Part shown: positions 19,191 through 29,595 of the stretch, piece after piece
Position numbering within the stretch: position 1 is the stretch's first letter
Layout: every line of letters starts with the position of its first letter
DNA from: Texcoconibacillus texcoconensis
Lineage (GTDB): Bacteria > Bacillota > Bacilli > Bacillales > Salisediminibacteriaceae
DNA length: 64,000 bases
Assembly: GCF_014202575.1 (NCBI RefSeq)
Contig: NZ_JACHHB010000004.1
Coordinates: forward strand, 167,710-231,709
Reading direction: 5' to 3'
The notes under the pieces: model-generated
Databases searched by the model: none
The model's input: the letters and a program-made list of their open reading frames with translations, nothing else
What the model was told of the DNA's origin: nothing
Made by a program: the position numbers and the translations under genes

Positions 19191-20464
19191 TCCTCCTCTT
19201 TTTGTCCTTTTTCTATATCAATACCTGCTTCTTCAAGCATCCACTGAATATGAGCTCCGTATCCACTTGTAGGATCATTGACAAAAACGTGTGTAACAGC
19301 GCCTACCACTTTGTCGTTTTGAATGATTGGGCTACCACTCATTCCTTGTACAATGCCACCTGTTGCATTTAATAACCTGTCATCTGTTACTTTTACAACC
19401 ATTCCCTTAGTAGCAGGAAATTTTTGTGGTTTAGAACTAACAATTTCAATGTCGTACGCTTCAACTTCTTCACCTTCAACAACTGTCAGCATTTTTGCTG
19501 GACCTTCTTCTACTTGATCAGAAAGGCCGATTGGCATTGGCTCATTATACTTACCGTTTCCAGGCTCATCATGTAACTCGCCAAATATACCGAATGAACT
19601 ATTTTTTGTTATATTACCAAGTACTTGACCTTGATTTGTAAAACGAGCTAACTTTTCTCCAGGTTCTCCAGTCTCTCCTTTTTCAATCGATGTTACTTTC
19701 GAGCGTAAAATCTCACCATTATTGACTTCAACAGGTTTTTGCGTATCCATATCAGCAATAACATGACCTAATGCACCATAAGCTTTTGACGTTGGGTCAT
19801 AAAATGTAAGTGTTCCTACACCTGCAGCAGAGTCTCGAATATATAACCCGAGTCTATACGACTCATTATCCTTCCCTTTTTTCGGAAACAATGACGTCGT
19901 AATCGTCTCACCATCTCGTTCAATCTCCAACTTTAATGATTCTTCTTTCTTACCCGCATTTTCCACGTAAGGTGCTAACTCATTCATTTGTTCAATTGTT
20001 TCACCATTGATCTTTTTAATAATATCCCCGACTTTGACATCGGCATCTTCCCCTGGTGATTGCGTCCCTTGTTCGGTTTCCACTAAATGATGGCCCACAA
20101 CTAAAACGCCAAGCGTATGAACTTTCACACCGATTGATTGTCCACCAGGTATAATACGTAAATCCGGTAACACAGAAACATCAACTGATTTTAATGGGAA
20201 GTTTCCTATACCAAATGTGACATTCGTATCTCCTGGCTCCACACCACTTAACACCGTTTCTTCACCTTCATTTATGTCGACGGGGTCATCATTGGATTGA
20301 TTTATAACTGGTAACGAAGTCGCTACAGCTTCCGTCTGATCAGAGAAGAATTGGAATTCATTCGGTGTGTGAACATAATCCTTAAGAGGCGTGTAAAAGG
20401 CTGCACCGATGAGCATAACAAGGAGAATCGCACCGATAAACCGTCTTACCAAGTTCTTGTTCAC
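19178..20464 (-). CDS. spoIVB: SpoIVB signalling serine peptidase
   Basis: A forespore-secreted S55 peptidase that triggers pro-sigma-K processing in B. subtilis. It has an N-terminal membrane anchor (about 8-26), a PDZ domain (about 110-200; [15 protein letters not shown]), the catalytic His in [10 protein letters not shown] and the catalytic Ser in [15 protein letters not shown]. The start was set at a GTG with proper distance to GAGGAG; a GTG 9 bases earlier is too close to the site but cannot be excluded. About 428 aa. It follows recN as in B. subtilis. Confidence 0.95.
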   Translation of the reverse strand: MNKNLVRRFIGAILLVMLIGAAFYTPLKDYVHTPNEFQFFSDQTEAVATSLPVINQSNDDPVDINEGEETVLSGVEPGDTNVTFGIGNFPLKSVDVSVLPDLRIIPGGQSIGVKVHTLGVLVVGHHLVETEQGTQSPGEDADVKVGDIIKKINGETIEQMNELAPYVENAGKKEESLKLEIERDGETITTSLFPKKGKDNESYRLGLYIRDSAAGVGTLTFYDPTSKAYGALGHVIADMDTQKPVEVNNGEILRSKVTSIEKGETGEPGEKLARFTNQGQVLGNITKNSSFGIFGELHDEPGNGKYNEPMPIGLSDQVEEGPAKMLTVVEGEEVEAYDIEIVSSKPQKFPATKGMVVKVTDDRLLNATGGIVQGMSGSPIIQNDKVVGAVTHVFVNDPTSGYGAHIQWMLEEAGIDIEKGQKEEEKAS

Positions 20465-20562
20465 TCTTTTCACTCTCCTCGTTTCTAACCTACACCTCTA
20501 TCATGGCTGTACTATACATGTTGCCCTCGCGCAATTGCATTTATAACTTGTTCGATGAAAAA

Positions 20563-20622
20563 AACACTGACTAATAAGGACGTAATTACCTTTTTAGGAA
20601 TAACCATCCTTCAGTCAGTGTT
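20563..20622 (-). terminator. Terminator of recN
   Basis: AACACTGACT pairs with AGTCAGTGTT across an imperfect inner stem, followed on the minus strand by a seven-T run. It sits 17 bases after the recN stop and separates the OLE-operon run from spoIVB. Confidence 0.82.
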
Positions 20623-20638
20623 CTTTACAATTCGTTTT

Positions 20639-22363
20639 TTATAATTGCTTTATTTGATTTGCTTGTTGTAATAATTCATCAGCATGTTTTTTTGTTAAGT
20701 CCGTAATCTCAACACCTGATATCATTCGACTAAGTTCATCGACTGCTTCATCTACACTCAAGGTGCGAACGTTTGTCACAACACGATTTTCCTCTTCTTG
20801 TTTTGATATATAAAGGTGTGTATCGGCCATAGCTGCCACTTGTGGTAAATGGGTGATGCAAAGAACTTGTGCATCTGCGGACATTTTTTGTATCTTTTCT
20901 GCAATCGCTTGAGAAACTCGCCCACTTACACCTGTATCCACCTCATCAAAAATTAGTGTCGTCACACCTTCAAAGCTCGATAATACAGTCTTAAATGCGA
21001 GGATTAAACGAGAAATTTCACCACCAGATGCCACTTTAGCTAATGGTTTCAATGGTTCCCCTTTATTGGTAGCAACATAAAATTCCACACGCTCAAAGCC
21101 ATCTTCATTAAAGTGAATTTTTTCTCCATTAATATAAGGATCATCATCAGATGGTGTTAATGACTGAAAGTGAACTTCAACAACAGTATCTTTCATAAAT
21201 AAAGCTTGTAATTCACTTTGTACTGCTTTTTGTAACTTTTCAGCAGCTTGTCGACGCAGTTTCGATACATTTTGTGCTTCGACATAAAGGTCTTCACTTG
21301 CGCTTTGTACCTCTTGTTGCCATTTTTGTATATGGTGATCACGGTGTTCTAATGTATCGACTTCTTCCTCTATCGTTGAAGCATATTCTAAAATCTCATT
21401 AACGGAACTTCCATATTTTCTTTTTAATTGATGAATCTCACTTAAACGACCCTCAATTTCATGAAGGCGCTCTGGATCAAACTCCAGTGTATCTAAATGT
21501 TCCCGTAATGAAAAAGTCGCTTCTTCTAACATGTAGTATTCATTTTGTAACGTGTTATATATTTCTGTTAACCCTTCATCCAAATGCTTGACATCTTCAA
21601 GGTTTTGTAGAGCCAGGAATATCCATTCCAACCCTTTACTGTCCCCATAAAGTGCATTGTAACTTGATTGGATTTGTTCATAAAGCTTTTCGCTATTTGC
21701 TAATTTTGCTCGTTCTTTTTCTAATGTATCGTCTTCGTCTAATTGCAACGAAGCTTGTTCAATTTCTTGCAATTGATACTGAATTAAATCGAGTCTTTGT
21801 GCTGTTTGTTGCTCATTTTCAGACAAACGTTTCAATTGATTCTTCGCTTTTTGGAAGCGTTCATAAACATCTTTATATTCCTGCTTCGCCTTGAGTAACT
21901 TTTCGCCTCCAAAACGGTCAAGTAAACGTAAGTGCTTATCCGTTTGCATAAGATGTTGGTGTTCATGTTGACCGTGAATATCAACAAGAGACTGACCAAT
22001 TTCCCGTAATATCGCAAGCGTAACGAGTTTTCCGTTCGCCCGACAGACGCTTTTTCCTTGAAGAGTGATGTGTCTCTGTAAAACAAGCGTATCTTCTTCG
22101 CCCGGGTCAACACCTAGCTCAAGAAGCTTATTGGTCACACCCTCACAACGATCCAAAGAAAATATCCCTTCAATCTCCGCACGTTTTGCTCCATGTCGAA
22201 CAAACTCCACAGAACCACGACCACCGATTAAAAGTCCGATCGCGTCAATAATAATCGATTTACCAGCCCCTGTTTCTCCGGTAAGAACAGAAAGACCATC
22301 ATCGAATGATATTGACACATCCTCGATGATCGCAAAATCTTTGATCGACAATTCCAACAGCAT
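20639..22363 (-). CDS. recN: DNA repair protein RecN
   Basis: An SMC-like ATPase acting early in double-strand break repair. Walker A LTGETGAGKSIIIDAIGLLIGGRG lies near residue 30, a central coiled coil spans about 160-370, and the C-terminal half has the ABC signature KVASGGEISRLILAFK and Walker B TTLIFDEVDTGVSG. The start is MLLELSIKDFAII behind AAGGAT. The length is 574 aa, as expected. It lies 33 bases after argR, with which it is normally co-transcribed. Confidence 0.96.
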   Translation of the reverse strand: MLLELSIKDFAIIEDVSISFDDGLSVLTGETGAGKSIIIDAIGLLIGGRGSVEFVRHGAKRAEIEGIFSLDRCEGVTNKLLELGVDPGEEDTLVLQRHITLQGKSVCRANGKLVTLAILREIGQSLVDIHGQHEHQHLMQTDKHLRLLDRFGGEKLLKAKQEYKDVYERFQKAKNQLKRLSENEQQTAQRLDLIQYQLQEIEQASLQLDEDDTLEKERAKLANSEKLYEQIQSSYNALYGDSKGLEWIFLALQNLEDVKHLDEGLTEIYNTLQNEYYMLEEATFSLREHLDTLEFDPERLHEIEGRLSEIHQLKRKYGSSVNEILEYASTIEEEVDTLEHRDHHIQKWQQEVQSASEDLYVEAQNVSKLRRQAAEKLQKAVQSELQALFMKDTVVEVHFQSLTPSDDDPYINGEKIHFNEDGFERVEFYVATNKGEPLKPLAKVASGGEISRLILAFKTVLSSFEGVTTLIFDEVDTGVSGRVSQAIAEKIQKMSADAQVLCITHLPQVAAMADTHLYISKQEEENRVVTNVRTLSVDEAVDELSRMISGVEITDLTKKHADELLQQANQIKQL

Positions 22364-22396
22364 TGAAAATCCCATCCTTTAGCTTTAAAAAGATCA

Positions 22397-22846
22397 CTAC
22401 ACCATCTCTAAAAAACGCTCGCAGATTGGTTCAGTATCCTCATTACTTCGGCATATGATTAAGATCGTATCATCACCACAGATCGTTCCTAACACATCTT
22501 CCCAATCAAGGTTATCAATTAATGCACCAATGGCATTGGCATTTCCGGGAAGTGTCTTAATAATAATAAGGTTATTCGCTCTGTCAATTGATACAAAACT
22601 GTCCATTAGCGCCCTTTTAAGTTTTTGTAAAGGATTAAAGCGTTGATCAGCCGGTAAACTATACTTATAACGTCCATCTATCATTGGTACTTTCACTAAA
22701 TGAAGTTCTTTTATGTCGCGCGAAACCGTCGCTTGCGTGACATTGTAGCCCATATTTTGTAGCAATTCAACGAGATCATCTTGTGTTTCTACTTCATGGT
22801 TCGTAATAATTTCACGAATTTTTATATGTCTTTGCCCTTTATTCAT
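22397..22846 (-). CDS. argR: Arginine repressor ArgR/AhrC
   Basis: A hexameric arginine-dependent regulator. The N-terminal winged helix carries [19 protein letters not shown], and the C-terminal oligomerisation/arginine-binding domain carries [35 protein letters not shown], with the GDDT arginine-contact motif. About 149 aa. Two ATG codons in tandem follow GGAGGCAGAA; the second has better spacing. It sits between tlyA and recN as in B. subtilis (ahrC). Confidence 0.96.
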   Translation of the reverse strand: MNKGQRHIKIREIITNHEVETQDDLVELLQNMGYNVTQATVSRDIKELHLVKVPMIDGRYKYSLPADQRFNPLQKLKRALMDSFVSIDRANNLIIIKTLPGNANAIGALIDNLDWEDVLGTICGDDTILIICRSNEDTEPICERFLEMV

Positions 22847-22907
22847 CATTTCTGCCTCCGTTGTTCATATCCCATATTCCATGATAAAGGTCTTCATGTC
22901 ACCTTCT

Positions 22908-22936
22908 ATCATAAATTATTTTTTATAAATATACAA
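22908..22936 (-). promoter_or_regulatory. Candidate SigA promoter of argR-recN
   Basis: Minus-strand TTGTAT (22931-22936), a 17-base spacer, then TATGAT (22908-22913). The start would lie about 55 bases upstream of argR. The -35 is embedded in the palindrome at 22928-22948. Confidence 0.5.
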
Positions 22937-22948
22937 TCCTTGTATATT
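22928..22948. promoter_or_regulatory. Perfect 9-3-9 palindrome over the argR -35
   Basis: AATATACAA-TCC-TTGTATATT. It overlaps the predicted -35 of argR-recN, a classic operator position. It does not closely match the ARG box (CATGAATAAAAATTCAAG type), so the binding protein is unknown; autoregulation by ArgR is only one possibility. Confidence 0.45.
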
Positions 22949-22964
22949 TTTTAATCATACAAAA

Positions 22965-22987
22965 AGGAGACAAGCTAATTGCCTCCT
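22965..22987 (-). terminator. Terminator after tlyA
   Basis: AGGAGGCA pairs with TGTCTCCT (one G-T pair) around a 7-base loop, followed by TTTTTG on the minus strand. It ends the dxs-tlyA transcript 9 bases after the tlyA stop and just before the argR promoter. Confidence 0.75.
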
Positions 22988-22995
22988 AATCATAA

Positions 22996-23814
22996 TTACC
23001 GCTTTATAAGATTTTTCACTTCAGAAAGAACATCTGTCAAATCATCATCACTTACAAGTAGTTGTGGCTCCTGTTGTTCTTCAAGGTGTAAATGAAGCAA
23101 AAATTCAATATTCCCTTCACTACCTTGAATAGGCGATGTCGCTAACCCTTTCACCGAAAACCCAACATGAATAGCTTCATCCATCGTTTTTCGTAATACT
23201 TTTTGATGTATTTTTGGGTCACGTACAATCCCATTTTTGCCCACCTCTTCACGGCCGGCTTCAAATTGCGGTTTTACTAGTGTTGACACATCAGATCCAG
23301 GTGCGAGAATTTTTGCCAGAACGGGTAAAATTTGCGTTAGAGATATGAAGGATACATCGATCGTCGCAAAATTTGGGCGCCCGAACTGAAAGTGATCAAC
23401 GGTAGCATAACGAAAATTCGTCTGTTCCATGACTTCTACACGGTCATCACTTCTTAAAGACCAAGCCAATTGATTCGTCCCTACATCTAGTGCATAAACT
23501 TTTTCCGCACCATTTTGCAGTGCACAATCAGTAAATCCGCCAGTTGATGCCCCAATATCAAGCATCGTTTTTCCAACGACATCAATATCAAACACGTCAA
23601 GTGCTTTCGCTAACTTTAATCCACCACGACTTACGTAAGGAATCGCTTTTCCTTTTACGACAATTTCACCATCTACAGGTACTTTAGTACCCGGTTTATC
23701 AACGCGCTCTCCATCGACAAATACGAGACCTGCCATAATCGATCGCTTTGCTTTTTCTCTTGTTTCCATTAACCCTTCTTCTACAAGGGCAATATCAATT
23801 CGTCTTTTTTTCAT
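22996..23814 (-). CDS. tlyA: TlyA-family rRNA (cytidine-2'-O) methyltransferase (YqxC)
   Basis: An N-terminal S4 RNA-binding domain (MKKRRIDIALVEEGLMETREKAKRSIMAGLVFVDGERV) is followed by an FtsJ-type methyltransferase fold with SAM motif MLDIGASTGGFTDCALQNGAEKVYALDVG and FATIDVSFISL. The length is 272 aa. It lies 3 bases after the dxs stop; its ribosome site lies inside dxs. The name follows the TlyA family of 16S/23S rRNA methylases; the older 'hemolysin' label is not supported by mechanism. Confidence 0.92.
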   Translation of the reverse strand: MKKRRIDIALVEEGLMETREKAKRSIMAGLVFVDGERVDKPGTKVPVDGEIVVKGKAIPYVSRGGLKLAKALDVFDIDVVGKTMLDIGASTGGFTDCALQNGAEKVYALDVGTNQLAWSLRSDDRVEVMEQTNFRYATVDHFQFGRPNFATIDVSFISLTQILPVLAKILAPGSDVSTLVKPQFEAGREEVGKNGIVRDPKIHQKVLRKTMDEAIHVGFSVKGLATSPIQGSEGNIEFLLHLHLEEQQEPQLLVSDDDLTDVLSEVKNLIKR

Positions 23815-23817
23815 TCG

Positions 23818-25707
23818 TTATGCACGTCGCCTCTTTCTTGGAATGAGAGCTTCTACACGTTCCACAGCCGCCTCAGCGGTCAAACCAATTTCCTCAAGAA
23901 GCTCTGGAACACTACCGTGTTCGATATATCGATCAGGAATTCCCATACGTTCTACAACGGATGAATGGAATCCAGCCTCATGTAAGTACTCTAAAACTGC
24001 ACTACCGAAGCCACCTTGTAAAGCACTTTCTTCTAAAGTTAACATCGGCATTTCTCGCAGCGCTAGAGATTGAAGCAGGTCTTCGTCCAATGGTTTAATT
24101 GAACGAGCATTGATAATCATCGCTTGGATGCCTTGGGATTGTAATTGTTTTGCCGCTTCTTCTGCAACCGGAATCATCGTTCCATGTGCGAGTATGGCTA
24201 CATCGTTTCCATTTCTAAGCGTTTCCCATGTTCCCATCGGAATTTCCTTCAATGTATCATCCATCTCGATGCCATATCCGTTACCACGCGGATAACGCAC
24301 AGCAATCGGTCCATCATCATATTGAATAGCAGTATAGATCATATGCTGTAACTCATTTTCATCTTTAGGCATCATGATACGCATATTTGGTAGGTGACGC
24401 AAATAAGCAACATCAAATACACCTTGGTGTGTTTCACCATCAGCACCAACTAGACCTGCGCGGTCAACAGCAAAAAAGACATTCAAGTTTTGCCGACATA
24501 CATCGTGAACAACCTGATCATAACCACGTTGTAGAAACGTTGAGTAAACCGCGAAAACAGGCTTCATACCTTGAGTCGCAAGACCCGCTGCCATCGTTGT
24601 CGCGTGTTGCTCAGCAATCCCTACATCAAACATACGCTCTGGAAATTGTTTTTCAAATTGATCAAGTTTCGTACCACCAGGCATTGCTGCCGTGATCGCA
24701 ACGACACGTTCATCTTTAGCTGCAATTTTTGCTAATGTATCAGAAAAAACGCCACTGTAACTAGGAGGACCGGGTTTTTTGACAACTTCCCCTGATTCAA
24801 TTTTGTAAGGTCCCAAACCGTGCCATGTACCTTTTGCATCATTCTCAGCTGGCGCATAGCCTTTACCTTTTTTCGTTAATACATGGACGAGAACTGGTCC
24901 ACCCGTTTTCTTTGCGTAGTTCATATTCTCTTTCAAATCTTGAAAGTCATGTCCGTCAACCGGACCTAAATAAGTAAAACCTAATTCTTCAAAAAACACC
25001 CCTGAGACGAGCAAATACTTCAAGCTATCTTTAACACGTTCAGCTGTTGAAGCAATACGCCCACCGAGTGCGGGAATTCGTTTCATAAGTAGCTCAAGCT
25101 CTTCTTTTGTTTTTTGATACTTACCTGCTGTACGCAGACGTCCTAAAACACTATGGAGAGCACCAACGTTAGGAGCAATCGACATTTCATTATCGTTTAA
25201 AACAACAATTAAATCTTTCTGTTCATGGCCAATGTGGTTGAGCGCTTCTAACGCCATGCCACCTGTTAATGCACCATCTCCGATGACCGCGACGACATTT
25301 TCGTCCGTCCCTTTAACATCTCGGGCAACGGCCATACCCATGGCTGCTGAAAGGCTTGTTGAACTATGACCAGTTTCCCAAACATCATGTTCACTTTCCG
25401 AACGTTTCGGAAAGCCACATAAACCACGATATTGACGTAATTGATCAAATTGTTCGCTTCTCCCTGTCAAGATTTTATGAACATATGCTTGATGACCTAC
25501 GTCCCATAAAAACTTGTCTTTTGGGCTGTCAAACAAATGGTGAAGAACGAGTGTTAATTCAACGACACCAAGGTTAGGTCCTAAGTGCCCGCCAGTATGT
25601 GACAGCTTTTCAACCAAGAAAGAACGGATATCTTGTGCGAGCGTCGTCAATTGTTCGTCTGAATACGTTTTAAGAAAACCGGGGTCTTTAATCTTTGATA
25701 GATCCAA
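23818..25707 (-). CDS. dxs: 1-Deoxy-D-xylulose-5-phosphate synthase
   Basis: Condenses pyruvate and glyceraldehyde 3-phosphate in the first step of the MEP isoprenoid pathway. Features include the ThDP motif [22 protein letters not shown]...[12 protein letters not shown], the N-terminal [23 protein letters not shown], and the C-terminal transketolase domain with [16 protein letters not shown] and [15 protein letters not shown]. The length is 629 aa. It stands 15 bases after oapA, so translation from an OLE-containing transcript is likely. Confidence 0.97.
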   Translation of the reverse strand: MDLSKIKDPGFLKTYSDEQLTTLAQDIRSFLVEKLSHTGGHLGPNLGVVELTLVLHHLFDSPKDKFLWDVGHQAYVHKILTGRSEQFDQLRQYRGLCGFPKRSESEHDVWETGHSSTSLSAAMGMAVARDVKGTDENVVAVIGDGALTGGMALEALNHIGHEQKDLIVVLNDNEMSIAPNVGALHSVLGRLRTAGKYQKTKEELELLMKRIPALGGRIASTAERVKDSLKYLLVSGVFFEELGFTYLGPVDGHDFQDLKENMNYAKKTGGPVLVHVLTKKGKGYAPAENDAKGTWHGLGPYKIESGEVVKKPGPPSYSGVFSDTLAKIAAKDERVVAITAAMPGGTKLDQFEKQFPERMFDVGIAEQHATTMAAGLATQGMKPVFAVYSTFLQRGYDQVVHDVCRQNLNVFFAVDRAGLVGADGETHQGVFDVAYLRHLPNMRIMMPKDENELQHMIYTAIQYDDGPIAVRYPRGNGYGIEMDDTLKEIPMGTWETLRNGNDVAILAHGTMIPVAEEAAKQLQSQGIQAMIINARSIKPLDEDLLQSLALREMPMLTLEESALQGGFGSAVLEYLHEAGFHSSVVERMGIPDRYIEHGSVPELLEEIGLTAEAAVERVEALIPRKRRRA

Positions 25708-25722
25708 GAAAAACCCTCACTT

Positions 25723-26340
25723 TCATTTGTTTTTCTTCTTTTTATTTCTATTACGATCTTTTCTGTTTCCACCTTTAAAGACTGTTATCTTCAATTTTAC
25801 CTCTAATAAATAAAATAATCTACCCACATGATATATGATGAATGTTGAATTTGTCATTGCCAATGTCTTTCCAACTGATTTTCCGCCAACTGTCAAAGCA
25901 GCTACAACACTTGTAAAAATGACGGAAATGATAAATTGAATAGTCGTCCCTTCTCCATGGCCAAGTTGAAGGGAAATTTGTAACACGACATAAGCAGAAG
26001 CTGTTCCGCTCACAACCCCGGCAATATCACCGACGACATCGTTACAAAAATTAGCAAACCGATCGGCATTGCGAGTAATACGCATCGCATGCCATGCACC
26101 TGGTAATTTTTTTGCTGCCATCGCATGAAATGGCTTCTCTTCTGCAGCAGTAGCTGCCACACCTATTGTATCTGATATCACACCTGTGAGAACAATTGAA
26201 AAAACGATGACCATGCCTGTTCCCCATGCGACACCACTAAGCATAAATGTTGACACCACTGCAAAAATAGCCGCTAACACGAGTGTGATAACGGCAATGA
26301 TCCAACTCCAATGTAATGATTTTTTTAATGATTCTTTCAT
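25723..26340 (-). CDS. oapA: OLE-associated membrane protein OapA
   Basis: OapA is the membrane protein that binds OLE RNA and brings it to the cell membrane in B. halodurans. The 205-residue product shows four hydrophobic segments (about 11-35, 38-62, 101-124 and 132-154), a charged middle stretch (AAEEKPFHAMAAKKLPGAWHAMRITRNADRF) and a very basic tail (NRKDRNRNKKKKNK) suited to RNA contact. It lies directly downstream of OLE RNA and upstream of dxs, the diagnostic arrangement. No convincing Shine-Dalgarno precedes the ATG (CGATAAACAACAG), so initiation may be weak or controlled. Confidence 0.93.
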   Translation of the reverse strand: MKESLKKSLHWSWIIAVITLVLAAIFAVVSTFMLSGVAWGTGMVIVFSIVLTGVISDTIGVAATAAEEKPFHAMAAKKLPGAWHAMRITRNADRFANFCNDVVGDIAGVVSGTASAYVVLQISLQLGHGEGTTIQFIISVIFTSVVAALTVGGKSVGKTLAMTNSTFIIYHVGRLFYLLEVKLKITVFKGGNRKDRNRNKKKKNK

Positions 26341-26389
26341 CTGTTGTTTATCGATCCAATCTTATATGGTTTATCTTTTCACAGTCTAT

Positions 26390-26993
26390 GTATAAGTCGA
26401 GTGGTCATTTAAAGGGTAAACTTTGCGCCTTAGGTCCAGTAGGTTTTCCCAAGCAGATACCTCAGCGTCGCCGCCGTGGCGGTTTCCCTTTAAATCTGCC
26501 TTGACGCAGTCACCCAACGCCAGACTGGATTACCACTTAGTACACACTATAATCCCCTTTAAATGTCCAGTTGGAACAGTCTAGGAGTTTTCCTCGGCAG
26601 TCCCGACCACTCTCTATCCTCTTTTGCAGAGCTGATTTCATATGGTAACTAGATAAAACCGTCATTAACGTATACAATCTAGTATTCCATAATCCCCTCA
26701 GGCTCCACTCAAGGCAGGCTACGCTGCTCACAAGCTTCCCAACTTGCAAAGCAGGTTCATACCCCAAAGAGTAGCATATTGTTGGGAATTAATGCCACCC
26801 TTTAGGGCCTCCGCGGCGCAGGGTCAACGCCCACATGCCTTTGTGGATCGCCCTACAGCCTTTACTCCCAGCAACGACCCAAGGCTGGGCGCCTCAAGCC
26901 GTTACTAGAAACTTCATCGATGTGCCCTTTAGCGGATTTTTAGGCCCGCTTTCGAGAGTGAAGGACCGACTAGAATACTGCACCACTCGTTCT
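26390..26993 (-). ncRNA. ole: OLE RNA (ornate, large, extremophilic RNA)
   Basis: A structured noncoding RNA of about 600 nt in the 750-base gap between ispA and oapA, the conserved position of OLE. The closing stem is visible: CGAGTGGT near the 5' end (plus 26982-26989) pairs with ACCACTCG near the 3' end (plus 26398-26405). The conserved-looking GC-rich block CUGCGCCGCGGAGG and several internal hairpins are present. Reading frames across it are short and lack coding character. OLE binds OapA and associates with membranes; in B. halodurans it aids tolerance to alcohols, cold and Mg stress. The exact ends are estimated from the promoter and closing stem. Confidence 0.93.
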
Positions 26994-26999
26994 AGGATC

Positions 27000-27029
27000 A
27001 TTATATCATGCATGAATCTGCTTAAACAA
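27000..27029 (-). promoter_or_regulatory. Candidate internal promoter for OLE RNA
   Basis: Minus-strand TTGTTT (27024-27029), an 18-base spacer and a perfect TATAAT (27000-27005). Transcription would begin near 26993, a few bases before the 5' strand of the OLE closing stem. It lies about 60-90 bases after the ispA stop, so OLE could be made both from this promoter and by processing of the long operon transcript. Confidence 0.65.
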
Positions 27030-27091
27030 TGGAGATAGAAGTCAACTTTGGGGTAGCACTTCCTTTATAGAGAATTTTTACCGATGATATC

Positions 27092-27976
27092 TTAATACTT
27101 ACGCTCCATGATATAGTCCGCCAGTTGGAGAAGAAAACTAGGAGATGGCACAGCTTTTTGGCAATAAGATTTTGCTTCCTCAATATGACTGACCATCTTT
27201 TCCTTTGCTCCTTCAAGCGTTAATAATTTAGGATAGGTACTCTTTTCATTTTCATCGTCACTACCAACAGGTTTACCAAGAAGATCGGCATTTCCTTCAA
27301 CGTCGAGAATATCATCTTTAATTTGAAAAGCAAGACCGATATTTTTCGCATAGCGCTCGAGTAAACTACGTTGTTCAAACGTTGCTCCTGCTAAATAAGC
27401 ACCTGCTTCTATGGAAAATGCAAGCAATTCTCCCGTCTTATGTGTGTGAATGTATTCTAATTGATCGACCGTAAGCTGCTTGTTTTCTCCTTCCATATCA
27501 GCTAACTGCCCGCCTACCATCCCTTCTGGACCAGCTGCCGTAGACAAGTGATCAACTAACCAGACTCTTTCTTGATCATTTAGGTGATTCGATTGTGTAA
27601 CCATTTTAAAGCTATGAGTCAACAAAGCGTCTCCTGCTAATATAGCCACCGCTTCTCCATAGACTTTATGATTCGTCAGTTTACCACGACGGTAGTGGTC
27701 ATCATCCATTGCTGGCAAATCATCGTGAATTAACGAGTATGTATGAATCATCTCAATCGCTGCTGCTACGTCATAGCCTTTACGTACATCCTTGTTAAAG
27801 CTATCTAACGTTGCAAGGAGCAATAAAGGGCGAAGGCGTTTTCCTCCAGCTTCCAAAGAATAGCGCATCGCCTCTTGCAAGGGAGAAGGAACCTTCAGTT
27901 CATCAACTTCATTTAAAAGGCGATCTTCAATCTCAGGTTTATGTTCACTCATGAATGTTTCAAATGATGACGTCAC
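27092..27976 (-). CDS. ispA: Farnesyl diphosphate synthase (geranyltranstransferase)
   Basis: Chain-elongates DMAPP with IPP to farnesyl diphosphate. The two aspartate-rich motifs are clear: [20 protein letters not shown] and [22 protein letters not shown] near residue 45 binds IPP. The length is 294 aa. It overlaps xseB by 4 bases and is followed by the OLE RNA, then oapA and dxs, linking two isoprenoid genes on either side of the RNA. Confidence 0.96.
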   Translation of the reverse strand: MTSSFETFMSEHKPEIEDRLLNEVDELKVPSPLQEAMRYSLEAGGKRLRPLLLLATLDSFNKDVRKGYDVAAAIEMIHTYSLIHDDLPAMDDDHYRRGKLTNHKVYGEAVAILAGDALLTHSFKMVTQSNHLNDQERVWLVDHLSTAAGPEGMVGGQLADMEGENKQLTVDQLEYIHTHKTGELLAFSIEAGAYLAGATFEQRSLLERYAKNIGLAFQIKDDILDVEGNADLLGKPVGSDDENEKSTYPKLLTLEGAKEKMVSHIEEAKSYCQKAVPSPSFLLQLADYIMERKY

Positions 27977-28215
27977 TCTGACGATTCCTCCTGTAAATTT
28001 GTCAGTTCCACTTCTCCATCATCCTTAACGATTTCATCCATTTGTTTTTCAACAGCTTGAAGTTTGTTATGACACTGTTTTGATAACTCCATCCCTTCTT
28101 GAAACATAGCAATTGCTTTTTCCAATGGGACGTCTCCTTCTTCTAACTTTTCAACAACGCTCTCTAACTTGTTCATTGCTTCTTCAAAACTTAAAGTTTC
28201 CTCTTTATTCTCCAT
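27973..28215 (-). CDS. xseB: Exodeoxyribonuclease VII small subunit
   Basis: An 80-residue helical protein with the family core [51 protein letters not shown]. It forms the small subunit of exonuclease VII, which degrades single-stranded DNA, with the product of xseA 5 bases upstream. Its stop overlaps the ispA start. Confidence 0.95.
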   Translation of the reverse strand: MENKEETLSFEEAMNKLESVVEKLEEGDVPLEKAIAMFQEGMELSKQCHNKLQAVEKQMDEIVKDDGEVELTNLQEESSE

Positions 28216-28219
28216 TGTT

Positions 28220-29581
28220 TCACTCCTCTCGAGAATTTCGTTCGTGGTGAACGTCCTTTACTTGACAGTCAAATGACCCATCTTGTAAACGAACCTTTAC
28301 TTGGTCACCGATATTTACAGTCGATACCGTTTTTACAAGGGCATCTTTTTCTTCGTATACAAGACTATAACCACGGTTCATTACTTTTAACGGACTTAAT
28401 GCGTCAAGTTTGGAAACGATCTGATCGTAACGAGATTGATAAGCTTCTTTTTGTTTTCCAGCTGCATGAATAAGTAAGTGATTTACTTGACCGAGCCGCT
28501 CGTAAGCTGTAGCAATCTGCTGTGAGGGGTGTTGAGCGCGCAATTGCTTGACAAGCTGTTCATATTGAAGACGTTTTTGTTCACCTAGCCTGCGCGTTTC
28601 TTTCCTTAATCTTTCCGTATTGCGGTCTAACTCTTCTTCCTTTTGTTGAAGAAGTCTTCTTGGGTATCGAAATGCATACGATTTCGTTAAATAACCAAGA
28701 CGTTCTTTTTCCATCGTCACTTTCTCACGCACAGCCTTGAATAATTTCTGCTCAAGATAACGACGCTTTGCTTCGACTTCCATTGTATCTGGTACGGCTA
28801 ACTCAGCTGCAGCAGTTGGTGTTGGTGCTCGAAGGTCAGCGACAAAGTCACTAATTGTCACATCCGTTTCATGACCAACTGCCGAAATAGTCGGGATAGA
28901 GCAATGATAAATGGCTTCTGCGACAGCTTCTTCGTTAAAAGCCCACAGTTCTTCTATTGAACCTCCACCTCGTCCGAAGATCATGACATCGAACTTTTTC
29001 ATCGCATCAGCTTGACGTATCGCATGCACAATAGCAGGAGCAGCTCCCTCCCCCTGTACTAAAACAGGAAACAATGTGATCTGCACTTGTGGAAAGCGAC
29101 GTTTTAATGTCGTAACAATATCTCGTACCGCTGCTCCTGTCCTTGATGTAACCACTGCAATTGAACGGGGATAATTCGGGATTTGACGCTTTTTCTCATT
29201 GTCAAACCAACCTTGATTTGCGAGCTTTTTTTTCAGCTGTTCATAAGCTAAAAATAGATTCCCCATCCCATCTGGTTGCATATCTTTAACATAAAATTGA
29301 TATTGACCATACGGTTCGTATACCGACACGTCACCTCGAACAAGAACACTCATTCCATTTTCTGGGATAAACGTCAAGTGACGGTTATTTCCAGCGAACA
29401 TGACCGATTGAACCCTTGATTTTTCATCTTTTAATGTAAAATACATATGACCGCGACTATGCTTTTTGAAATTTGAAATTTCCGCACGCACCCATATATT
29501 TTGTAGTGCATCGTCTCGATCGATTAACCGTTTCACCCATTTCGTGAGTGACGAAACCGAATAAAATTGGTCATTCGCCAT
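28220..29581 (-). CDS. xseA: Exodeoxyribonuclease VII large subunit
   Basis: The catalytic subunit of exonuclease VII. An N-terminal OB-fold ([45 protein letters not shown]) precedes the catalytic region with [46 protein letters not shown] and [31 protein letters not shown] coiled coil follows at about 265-370. The length of 453 aa is usual. It lies 14 bases after folD. Confidence 0.96.
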   Translation of the reverse strand: MANDQFYSVSSLTKWVKRLIDRDDALQNIWVRAEISNFKKHSRGHMYFTLKDEKSRVQSVMFAGNNRHLTFIPENGMSVLVRGDVSVYEPYGQYQFYVKDMQPDGMGNLFLAYEQLKKKLANQGWFDNEKKRQIPNYPRSIAVVTSRTGAAVRDIVTTLKRRFPQVQITLFPVLVQGEGAAPAIVHAIRQADAMKKFDVMIFGRGGGSIEELWAFNEEAVAEAIYHCSIPTISAVGHETDVTISDFVADLRAPTPTAAAELAVPDTMEVEAKRRYLEQKLFKAVREKVTMEKERLGYLTKSYAFRYPRRLLQQKEEELDRNTERLRKETRRLGEQKRLQYEQLVKQLRAQHPSQQIATAYERLGQVNHLLIHAAGKQKEAYQSRYDQIVSKLDALSPLKVMNRGYSLVYEEKDALVKTVSTVNIGDQVKVRLQDGSFDCQVKDVHHERNSREE

Positions 29582-29595
29582 CTTACCACGACTCC

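Noticed and set aside
26537..26767. Open reading frame of about 76 codons on the minus strand within OLE
   Set aside because: It lies in a structured noncoding RNA, has no ribosome site and lacks family or codon support.
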